This document shows, one piece after another, positions 45,631 through 55,226 of a stretch of 64,000 bases of DNA. The number at the start of each line of letters is the position of its first letter. Position 1 is the stretch's first letter. Under the pieces are notes generated by a model, which worked only from the letters and a program-made list of their open reading frames with translations, was not told where the DNA came from and made no database searches. Position numbers and translations under genes: made by a program. Source of the stretch: Zygnema cylindricum (lineage: Eukaryota; Streptophyta; Zygnematophyceae; Zygnematales; Zygnemataceae); the NCBI GenBank assembly GCA_037447655.1, contig JBBHKE010000288.1, forward strand, positions 117,081 to 181,080, given 5' to 3'.

Positions 45631-46890
45631 CTATTTCTGAGTATAACCTTTTGCAACTAACCTAGCTTTGTACCTCTCAATGGTATTATCCGGGTTTAAT
45701 TTAAGTTTAAACACCCACTTACATCCGATCGGTTTTCGGTCTGGTGGACAATCTACCAACTCCCATGTATTGGCTTCCATGATAGAGGCCATTTCTTCAT
45801 TTGTAGCTGTGATCCACCGGCTACTTTCCGGAGTGTTTATGGCCTCTAAGTATGTTTGAGGTTCATCTGGGTGAGACATCTTTGTGAGTTGGTTATTTAC
45901 TTGTCTTTCTTGAAGTCGTTTACTACTTCTTCTTCCCCCTTCAAAATCGGACGCCGGTATGGAAGGCATCCTTGGGTTTCGTTTAGGGAGATTTTCAGCT
46001 CCCCTATCTTCCAATTCCGGTGTCTTATCAAGTTCCTCTTCTGTTTCCACTTCGTATTGTGGTGTTGCCTCGGATGTTGTCCTTTCCTCCTTCTCCTTTG
46101 GTAAATCTGCAGATTTTTCTTTTTCTCCCTCTCCCTCTCCCTTCTCTTCATTTTCAAAGTCAAAGTCAAAAAACTGATCCGTTTCAAATCTGATTTTGAC
46201 TTCCCTATTATATTTGAATGGATCAATGGACTTCTCTTCATTCATCACCACTATGTGTTTTACCAGAATTATATCTCTCTTTTTCAAGTCATACACTCGG
46301 TATCCTTTTGTGCTCTCATCATATCCTACAAGATATCCTGGCTTCCCTCTCCCCTCTAACTTCCATTTAGTCTTATCGGAATCCAAACTGTAGACTTGAC
46401 TTCCGAACACTCTCAAACTAGACAAATCAGGCTTTCTTCCTGTCCACCTCTCATACGGAGTTTCCTCTTTATTTGCTGAAGTTAGGACTCTATTTTTGAT
46501 GAAATTAGCATAGTTCATAGACTCCGCCCAAAACTGCAACCCTATCCTATTTTCAGTTAACATACTTCTGGACATATCTCCTAAAGTTCTATTCACTCTT
46601 TCTGCTACTCCATTTTGTTCCGGATTATAAGGAACAGTTTTCTCTTGATGAATTCCTTCTTCTTTAAGATATTCTTCAAATTCCCTTGAGGTGTATCCTT
46701 TCCCATTATCACTTCTTATCTCTTTTATTGAGGTTTCGTGTAGTTTTTCACTCCATACTTTATGCTCTTTGAAACATCTTAATACCTCTGACTTATGTCT
46801 GAGAAAGCATACCTTCGTGTATCTAGACCAATCATCTGTGATAGTTAACATCCATCTCTTCCCGCCATGTGAAGCATACCTAGCAGGTCC
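45631..46890 (-). pseudogene. Copia-3 integrase and start of reverse transcriptase
   Basis: Open from 46851 to the stop at 45631-45633. The integrase core has RSDNGKGY and PEQNGVAERVN; the first catalytic aspartate (VHTDV) is just before the TAA at 46891-46893, where a tryptophan codon is expected (HTDxWGP). After the core come RWTGRKPD, KGYRVYD and an acid/lysine-rich spacer with GGRRSSKR. The reverse transcriptase opens with CKWVFKLKLNPDNTIERYKARLVAKG. Confidence 0.93.
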
Positions 46891-48003
46891 TTAAACATCA
46901 GTGTGAACTAGATCTAATACTTTCTCTCTCCTAAATGTGGTTGCCTTTAGAAATGGAAGTCTATGAATATTCCCTTGGGCACATCCACTACAATCATCAA
47001 AGGTCTCATCATCCTCAAAAGTTATACCCTCCACTATGCCCTTTTTTTTCATTTTCTTTAATCTATCTAGATGCACATGCCCCAACCTTTTATGCCAAAG
47101 CATCATCTCACATGCACACGAGTAGAGAACACTCTTTTCATTGCAAAGAACAATTCTGAACATTCCTTGACTGCCCTTCTCAGCTATGAAATAAACCTCA
47201 TTATCAAAGCTTGCTGTGAATATTCCTTTCCTAGTTCCTGTTTCAAACTCCTTTTCATCTAGGACAGCTGTTGAGACTAGGTTCTTGCTAAGCTGTGGAA
47301 TGTAAAGAATGTCTAAGAGTGTTACATTTGAGGCCTTTCCATCAACTAGAACCTTCAAGTCAACAGTTCCAACAAGACTTGTGGTTTCTACTCTACCATC
47401 TCCGTACTCTATCTCAACTGTTGGGATCTTTCTCAGTTTAGTGAACCACCGCTTATCTTTGCACATATGCATTGAAGCCCCTGAGTCTATGATCCACCCA
47501 TTCTCGGGTGGATCCCTCTTACCTCCAAAAGCACACTTTTGTCTCCGTGGAATGTCGACATGTTTTTCAATGTTTTTCGGATTAAGAAGAAGCTCCTCAA
47601 GCTCCTCTTCTGGTTCAGTTTTTCCTTCCACTTCTTCATCATGAACTTGAGTCACGAAAGCCTTTTTCTTTCCTCCATCCCTTGAGGTTCCTTGACCATC
47701 TTTCAGTCGAAGATCTGCAAGTTTGACACAATCTGCCATATAGTGTCCCGGTTTCTTACAGAAGTGACATAATCCTCCTCGAGAAGTTCCTCTCCCCTGT
47801 CTATCAAATCTGCCACCTCCTTGTCCTCTTCCACCAAAGTTTCGATAAGGATCTTTCCCTCTCTCCTCATCACGCTTCCGCCAATCAGCTCCTGCAGACA
47901 ATGCTTGAACACTTGGACTCCCTCTCCTAAGCTCTATGGTGCTTTCTTTCACTAAAATCATTCCCACTGTGTCATCCCAATTCCAATTGCTATCTCCCAT
48001 GTC
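46891..48003 (-). pseudogene. Copia-3 Gag C-terminus, protease and pre-integrase
   Basis: Runs from just after the TAG at 48004-48006 to the TAA at 46891-46893. It has a CCHC zinc knuckle with all ligands (CHFCKKPGHYMADC), an aspartic protease (GWIIDSGASMHM) and GAG-pre-integrase with MLWHKRLGHV and DDCSGCAQG (both cysteines kept, unlike Copia-2). It ends at the integrase VHTD. Confidence 0.92.
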
Positions 48004-48720
48004 CTACAGTCGGTTAATGATATTCTCATACTCTTCAGGTAGTTTCATCATTAATGTGTTTACTCTTTGTCTCTCGGACCATGAGTTACCTGCACTCTCT
48101 AACTCTCCAAATAATGCTCCTAAATCATTGCAATAATTATTCATACTTCCTCCTTTATAAGTATAATCTGCAATCTTTTTTTCGGCCAACTGTTGTTGCT
48201 GCAATGATCCACTCTTATGTTTGTTAACTTGTGATATCCAAATCTGAGATGAAGATTTGACATGCATAAGGGGAATGGCAATGCCTTTTGCTACACTTTT
48301 AATAATTAAGAGCTTAGCAACCTTGTCTTTGTAGTTCCCCTTTTCATACTCCGATCTTTCGGTCTGAACCCTTGTCGTCGTTTTTGGTGGTGCTGCTGCC
48401 GGTATCGCCTTCGGCAATGGTGTCACTTGAGTTGCAACTCCTCCTTTTTCTTCTTCCATGACAATCTCTTCTCCTTCATCATCTTCATCCTCGGTGATGG
48501 TGGCAGCTGTTCTACCAACTGTAGAGGCGGAGGTGCCATAAAAACGTGTCCCTCCAAACCCAGGTGGAGGTGGGCATCGAATTTGTCCTGACACTATGCC
48601 CCATAGATGCTTCTCAAATAGTTCTCCCTCCATCATCATTTCCCAATAAAGAAAGTCTGATCCATCAAATATGGGCACCCTAGAGGGTGGGCCCATAACC
48701 TGAAATTCTGTGGTCTCCAT
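48004..48720 (-). pseudogene. Copia-3 Gag N-terminal part, frame starting inside the 5' LTR
   Basis: The frame opens at an ATG 20 nt inside the LTR end (48720) and reads METTEFQV, then a second methionine at 48696 within the primer site (MGPPSRVPIFDG). The Gag body includes IAIPLMHVKSSSQIW, QQQQLAEKKI and LMMKLPEEYENI. It ends at TAG 48004-48006 where Copia-2 has a glutamine codon, a single C-to-T change. Which ATG is used cannot be decided from sequence alone. Confidence 0.9.
48686..48700 (-). other. Copia-3 primer-binding site, half-tRNA (anticodon-arm) type
   Basis: Minus-strand GGTTATGGGCCCACC abuts the LTR, identical to Copia-2 and complementary to the initiator tRNA-Met anticodon arm. 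Confidence 0.8.
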
Positions 48721-49590
48721 TGACCCACAGAATGAACAGCCTATGTAAATCCTCTAGGATAATTATTGCCCCTTCTACTTTCCCGCTGAATAAGCGCCGC
48801 CCAGGCACACAAATATTCTGACCACTCTCACCCTTGTGAGGAGAAGACTCCCCTGAGTCAAACGCAAAAAGAATCATTGAATTTGCTCCCCTGAGCAGTA
48901 AGTTATGGCTGGTCAAAGATGACCTTTATAGTTACAAGCTCTCTTAGAGAGAGAGGTACCTATATATTACTAACTCTCGGTCTGCCTACTCACGACTACC
49001 TACTACTAAACCCTAGTCCAATAGGAACACTATATAGTACAAGAAGGTACAATGGGCGATGTACTTATTGTACGACCATTGTACGACAAGGTCTACAAGG
49101 TGACACTTGTCAAATCGGAAGCCATGGTTCCTCCTCCCATCTTCTCCGGTATCAAATAATGTGGCGCCACGTGGCACCGCGTGACGCTATCTCCGTATGC
49201 CGCCAAAAAGCTCACTTCGCGTGGCGGCTATAATGCCGGCCGTCCGATCAAAACATATTTTACACGGTTCAGATTCGCGTACATGCAGAAATTGCTCCTT
49301 TTGGTAAGTCTGCTGTTAATTAGTTGTTTCGTTAATGTTTATATATTTATAAAACCCGTCACGTATATCGTTTCGTAACGCCTTAATTGTTAAGGCGTTA
49401 AGCTGTAGGGAATCTAGAGGTCTCAGGTTCAAACCTAGGACTAGGCATCATTTTAGCAAAATAACCATTACTTCAAAAACTGCCACTTTCTAAATATGGC
49501 GGCAGCCATGGCGCGCTTTTGGTCCTCACTCTCTTTCTTTAAAGCGAAACTAAAATAGGGAAGTGAACTATTAATTACCTCTTTTCAACA
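48701..49590 (-). repeat. Copia-3 5' LTR
   Basis: 890 bp; pairs with 43374-44263. The antisense tRNA-like segment is at 49388-49436. Confidence 0.95.
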
Positions 49591-51245
49591 CGGATTCCTT
49601 TATCGAAGACATGGGAATGGTATTATCTTTTTGTAATGCTTTGAAGATGTCATCTTCATCATCGTCATCAAGTTCTTCCACAACTTTTCCATTCGAATTG
49701 TTTCCAATTTCCATCAACAACCCTTCACTACCACCCTCCGAATTTCCAAACAATTCTGCATCAATGTCAAATTTACCGAACATCATGTTCACAATCTCTT
49801 GCCATACCCTATCTACCTCTAAAGGTGTTAAAAATCTTAGGGTTTTCGTTATTAGAGCTAGTGCACAAGCAATGAATATTTTGATTGGAAGAGTTTTTAA
49901 CTCAAAGGTGCCGAATCGTGCCTCAAAATCGGCTAGCATCGTCTCCGTTATTGCGTTAATTGCCAAATCATCACATTCTCCACTTGATGTGTCTTCCACT
50001 ATTTTTTTAGTCCTTTGAGTAGTGAGTGGACAATTACCGGCACCCAACTCAAAGTTACATACTTTTCTCTTTCCAATACACGTTGGGCAACCATAAAAGG
50101 TTTTAGAAGAACGATACCTCTCTCAATGACCATCCACGACTCAACCTCGCATTCAGTGGTATAATTGTTGTCATAAGTGCCTTTAACGTAGTTTTCAAAT
50201 GCAAAATCGAAATGAGGATGGAGTATGTAGACCACCACCTAGTGGCTGCATTCGTATTAAAACTTTCCACTTTATTTCACTAGCAACATTTTTGAGAATG
50301 TTAGTTGCTCTCGGTGAGCTTCGAAAAAATCCCACAGGATTGCGTTCACTTTTCAAATGTTGTGACTAACTCCAAAAAATGGTCCATGCAACCATGCCAA
50401 TCACAAGACATGGATTTTCCTGCTTTCTTCATAGCAGCCGCTATATCCGTACCACAAAAGGCCACCGATTTTTCGGAAATGTTATATCCTCCCAACATTT
50501 CCTTAAACTTCTCACCAATCGCTTCCGCTGTTTGGCTACCAAGAAAAGGAGAGCACCCTAAACAAACATTTTGAAGTTCCCATTCGAAGTTGCTAAAGTG
50601 AGCTGTCATAGAACAATAGGATTCGTTTGATAAGGATGTCCAAGTGTCCGTGCTAACACTCAAAGTTTCACCTTCCAAAAGTCTCCCTAAACTTAGACGA
50701 ACCTTTATTTCGATTTCCTCCGTTCTTGAAATTAGTCCATGCCGATCGGGTACCGCCACCTTTTGCGCCAAGCCCTTGACCATGTCTCAAAATTCAAGGC
50801 TCTCCACCACACTTAGTGGCTGGTAGTCTAACACGATCCACCGAATGGGCCTATCTTTAAATGATGTTGCCCCTCCTCTTTGTACGAAATCCTCCAAAGA
50901 TCCTGGCTTTTCTTATATTACATTCAACCTGTCACCTACATATAACTTCTTATGATGAACCTTTAAATGGGATAACAAATTTGTAGAACTCATCGACTTC
51001 CCCTTCGCAACAGGCATACTACAATGATTGCAAAAGGCCTTGTCTGGATGCTTCCCATCATGTAGGACTTTGAAATGATGCCAAACTTTTGAATTTGCGT
51101 ATTTGGGAACGACCTTTATTGCATCCCTAAACTGATTTGCAATTTTCGAGGAATTTTCCAACTCTATTGTTTCCATATCCGGAAGCAGTTCAGTGTCGTT
51201 ATCCTCCTCACCTCCCATGCTGCCTCCTATCCTTTGGGAATCCAT
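49591..51245 (-). pseudogene. hAT transposase, N-terminal and central parts (BED finger, RNase H-like core)
   Basis: The ATG at 51245 opens MDSQRIGGSMGG. A BED-type zinc finger follows, with CNHC and HLKVHH ligands (50950-51060). A TAA at 50913-50915 ends the frame, but the same frame continues (DYQPLSVVESLEF) to a TGA just before 50783, where related proteins have arginine. The RNase H-like core follows: STDTWTSLSNESYCSM with the first catalytic aspartate, and CGTDIAAAMKKAG with the second, then CDWHGCMDHFLELV. Frameshifts occur around 50345-50240. The SWMVIERGIVLLKPF segment and an acidic piece lead to the Copia-3 insertion point at 49590. The C-terminus is at 42872-43373. Confidence 0.9.
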
Positions 51246-51769
51246 GGAGAAAACGAATAATGCAACCTTTCTACAATATTAATGGCCGAAAATGATACAC
51301 TAGCGGATACCAATCTGCCTGCCAATTGCAGATTACAGATTGGTAGGTATTCCTACCTTCCTGCCTTCTTGCCTGAAACGAATAGTCTGTAATATTTTTA
51401 CTTTCACTAAATTAGTGTGAAATTTTCGTATGTCAAGTTTTGTACGTAGTACGCACTAAATAAGTAACTATATGAATTACTACGTGAATTACATTATTAA
51501 TGTTTTTTTGTCGGTTACATTTTGCGGCGTCTACCTTGAAGTCACGGAATGAAAATCACGTCATACGTGGCATATCAGACAATTTGTATTTTTCGCAAAA
51601 ACAATATATTACATAAAATATGAAATTTATAAATACTATAATTCGCGATATATATCGCGATAATTAATGTTGGTCCCAATACAATATATCGAAGAATTTG
51701 CTCGATCGATATTCGATATATCGAATATCGAAATTATTGCGATATAAAATTACCCGATACCCAACACTA

Positions 51770-52913
51770 GCGATTAGTGCAAACGTTTCAATAGCGACGA
51801 AATATACGTAACGAACGCATTGAACCTTTTGAACAAATCGTTAAAAACCGCTAATGAATTTCCTTTCGTACTATTCCGTACATGTAAAACAAAAATAATT
51901 CTACATATAGCGCAATTTGTAAGTTTTTTATTAAGTGAGCGCTAAAATATTATAAATATTTAAATAAATATCACACTTCTTGTTTGTATCGGAATTCTAT
52001 CATCAACTGGTAGCGGAGAATGTGAATTTAGGCTACGCCACAAATGTCGCACACGCGTGTTCGAACGTCAACGAGTGCAACTATTATCAAATTCCCTCTA
52101 TCGAGCCTCTTAGACAGGCAACCATGGCCGCCTTCTCTTTGCCTTCTCTCTCTATCTCTCATACAGCACATGATTGCAAAAAAATAAAGTATAAACCATG
52201 TACAAATGACATTTTTCACATTCAGCATTGTACGACATAAAAAAAAAAAAAAAAAAAAAAATATATCAATCATATTGTGTAGGCTCTAATCCCTGCATTC
52301 TTGACATTTCCAAAGAGACGATTTGTGATCCTCGTCGCTTGGGCGTCATATTCGAAGTTGCAACGCATAATCGGTTGGCCACAGGAATCCCACCGTTTGC
52401 AGCCTTCACGTGCTCCGACTCCTCTCCTCGATTTCTGGGCATGGTTGCTTCTGTTGAAGTGGAAGAGAGGATAGTAAAAAACTTGGGAGGGAAGAGGGTA
52501 GTATACAGGGAGGTGGCTTCCTTGCGGTTTGGTTTTCAATATTTTATGGTGTCTTCTTTCAAAAATATTTGAAGAAGACGCCCGTACAATTTTTAAACTT
52601 ACCGCGCGAAAATAGTGTGACGTTTCCAACGTCTCTTTTCGAAAATGTCAGTACATTTTTCGATGAAATGACGTACAAGTTCCGTGATATTTCTGTTCAG
52701 TTTACTAGACAGAAAGTACCAATAACTAATAAATATATTTTCCTCGAATTCCATACATTTCCGTAAAAAAACATACATTACTCTCCGCGTAAATTGTCCG
52801 TTCAATTTACCGGACAGAAAGTTCATCACGTTTTTTTGCGATTTTTTCAAAAGTCACGAAGTATACGTTTCAATCTAAAAAATTGAAAAAATCGCACGAT
52901 TTGAGCAACTATG
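51770..52913 (-). mobile_element. MITE-C copy 3, long arm
   Basis: Starts with the second copy of the hAT target GCGATTAG and ends GAGCAACTATG at 52913. It is a reverse-orientation match to copies 1 and 2, interrupted at about 52240-52580 by a poly(A) run of about 22 A and ~320 bp of foreign-looking sequence. With 39923-39944 it forms one MITE-C split by the hAT. Confidence 0.75.
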
Positions 52914-53173
52914 AATTAGGCAATTAGTGAAATGGCAACTTCAAATTAAATAATAGTCACGGGCGACCTGGTGCTTTGTCCTTTGGTTGCCAAGAGCTTG
53001 TCGTTTTTGTACACGCGGACCAATAGCAGCATCACAATTTGTTGTAGGAGTTACATGTACTCCACATATCATTCCGTTTCTAGTAGTGTACGGATATTGA
53101 GAACACGACAACGTGGCGTGATGTGACGAGATCGCACGCGCAAAAAGGAAAAGTACCATACTGTACGTTACTC

Positions 53174-53726
53174 TACACCGTCAATCGCTATTAGAGTAAA
53201 GGAATAAATAGCGTAAAAAAAAAAAGTGTTATTAACACTAATCGGGATTTTTTTTTTTTTTGGAAAAAAATATGTATACTAATTAATCCCTAACTGTAAT
53301 TTGGGTTGTCATGAATAATAAATACCCGACCTTTCGATGTCTACAGTAATATGTGTATCCGTATAAAATCTGACAATTCGTACGCTGTCACGCTGTTCAC
53401 ACGGTCGACGGACGAACATATGAGAACGTGATTTTTGTCGACGAGTTTGCATCTCTTTCTTCCAGTGCACATTCGCATGTGTGCGCAATAATGTTAAGTG
53501 TCTTTTTATGCCTTTGTATTTCAAAAAGTACCATTTAGTACGGAAATATCCTGTCCGTACGCAACACTATTTCCATCGCAGTGTACTTCCATTATTAACG
53601 CTAATTGAACAAAAACCTAATTAAAATAATGTAAAAAATAGAATTATGGATTGTATTTCGGGTTTTTTTTTTTGAAAAAAGGGCACCGAATTGGCGTTAT
53701 ATACTCTAATAGCGATTGACGGTGTA
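53174..53726 (+). mobile_element. MITE-B copy 2
   Basis: 553 bp, with inverted ends TACACCGTCAATCGCTATTA and TAATAGCGATTGACGGTGTA matching perfectly over 20 bp. Its internal blocks resemble copy 1 at 41361-41976 ('gacggacgaa', 'gcgaacg...attttt', 'cgctaatt'). Noncoding. Confidence 0.8.
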
Positions 53727-54924
53727 CCGGTATTGATAACAAGACATTTTGGCGTGACGTCGAATTTTTCTGGCCGTTTATCATACCATTACAACCACGC
53801 GAAATACAACAAATAGAATTGTACCACATGTCTTTTTTCATTACATCAAAATTGGAACATGACAAAGCCAATCAAAACTCAAATCACTCAACGGCTCACG
53901 ATCTTACACAAAATCAATCGACGATCAATTATCGTTGTCAACAGAGACGAATGCGACTAAAATACTTTTCCCTTTTAGAATATAAAAGGGCAAAGCAAAA
54001 ATAAAATACGACGCAACGCAACCAGACGATGCCTCGGTAAATGAATAAAGAACAATTTATGTCTTGTCAATTTACACGCGGCAGCGTCTTGTGAATTTCT
54101 TGGAATCTAAAATGATCTCCTAGATTCGGGAGAGCTATCGTACAGAACTAACCGACAAAACGCTACAGTAGTCAGGAAAGGAAAGGCGACCTTCCTCCCA
54201 CTCTGTTTGTCACTGTTTTGTGACAATAAACGGACAAGTACACCGTGAATCGCTATTAGGGTTAATGTTTTTTCCATAGTTCAAAAGTAGGTGAAAGTAG
54301 GCCCATACAATATGCCTATTGTATGCAAAACATACAATATGCCCTTAAGACCCATATTGTATTGGTCGAAAATGAAAAAAAGTTACAGAGTTGAGGTTGC
54401 ATGGATCGTGGGGATTAGGCGATGCTGGTGCGAGATCGGACGAGTCCGGGTTTGGGCGTAATACTTAAACCGTCAGATTCAACGATCGGACGGTCACTGA
54501 TCAAAGTAGCGATCTAAGAAGATCATAAAAGCCATAACACAACACGAAAGGACTATCTGTCATATTAGCGTCTGCAAATTTGAACGTCCGCGTGTTTGGT
54601 TCTCTAAAAATTTCGTCCGTCGGCGTGCGCTGAACTATGATCATACGTCGATTCGTACGTCCGTATAATCCCCAACACACTACAGTATACCTATTCTGCG
54701 GAGTTTTCCAAGTTTGTGCACCTACCAAAAGCCTACCATGTTCCCTACTTTGAACATGGTTTTCGTCTCTTAAAACATCATTTCTCCGTACACACACATG
54801 ATTGTGGATCTGACAGTTGCGATTGAAGTAACACTCTCAGCTCGATTGAGTCTCGTTTAATCAAACAAATGTGGAGAAAAGAGAATGGCAACTTCACTCA
54901 TAACAATTCAAATTAATACCGCGC
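53727..54924. other. Unassigned intergenic sequence upstream of the ATPase gene
   Basis: No gene recognised. Around 54300-54360 the phrase 'atacaatatgcc' and its inverse recur, an imperfect local palindrome. Confidence 0.4.
54238..54266 (+). repeat. MITE-B end fragment
   Basis: TACACCGTGAATCGCTATTA followed by 'gggttaat' matches the left end of MITE-B. No right end was found downstream. Confidence 0.55.
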
Positions 54925-54984
54925 TTCACTGTACGGTATTTCACTGTACGGTACTTCACTGTACGGTATTTCACTGTACGGTAC
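54925..54984 (+). promoter_or_regulatory. Four 15-bp tandem repeats with GTAC cores upstream of the ATPase gene
   Basis: The unit TTCACTGTACGGTA(T/C) is repeated four times without gaps, about 240-300 bp before the ATG at 55227. Each holds the GTAC core recognised by plant SBP-domain factors. A regulatory role is inference. Confidence 0.5.
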
Positions 54985-54997
54985 AGAGTACAGTAAA

Positions 54998-55185
54998 GCG
55001 CTTTCTCTCTCTCATAAATCTCTCTCACACACACACACACACACGGGAGGTTTCCTCCCGCTGTTTTTATTTTCTCTACCTCCTCTCCCTCTCTTTATTC
55101 CTTTCAAGTTCTTTCCCCTCCTCTCCGTATCTCTCTCTCTCTCCCTCTCTCTCTCTCTCCTCTCTCTCTCTCCCTCTCTCTCTCA
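54998..55185 (+). promoter_or_regulatory. Pyrimidine-rich core promoter / 5' UTR of the ATPase gene
   Basis: Long CT-rich runs plus a (CA)n stretch at 55027-55043 lead up to the start codon region. CT-rich ('Y patch') sequence near transcription starts is common in plant genes. No TATA box is obvious. Confidence 0.45.
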
Positions 55186-55226
55186 TGCCGTGACGAAGGC
55201 TCTCCTTCTCCATCCTCAGTGGCGCC

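Larger units (their letters stand above)
43374..49590 (-). mobile_element. Copia-3: full-length Ty1/copia element inside the hAT transposase gene
   Basis: 6217 bp on the minus strand. Two LTRs of exactly 890 bp (43374-44263 and 48701-49590) start TGTTG and end TTTCA. CGGAT is present on both sides (43369-43373 and 49591-49595). The LTRs differ at only around a dozen positions by eye, so this is a young insertion. The hAT reading frame resumes directly on the other side. Gag-Pol motifs are complete, but several nonsense codons interrupt the frame. The primer site is of the half-tRNA type and the polypurine tract is present. Confidence 0.96.
39945..51769 (-). mobile_element. hAT transposon with 8-bp target duplication, filled with later insertions
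   Basis: 11,825 bp bounded by 15-bp perfect inverted repeats TAGTGTTGGGTATCG. The 8-bp target duplication GCGATTAG is at 39937-39944 and 51770-51777. The single-copy target is visible in MITE-C copy 2. Removing the solo LTR (40242-41268), the MITE-B copy (41361-41976) and Copia-3 (43374-49590) leaves close to 4 kb, a normal size for an autonomous hAT. It encodes a BED-finger transposase on the minus strand, split by Copia-3. Both ends carry clusters of a CGATATATCG-type palindrome. Confidence 0.95.
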
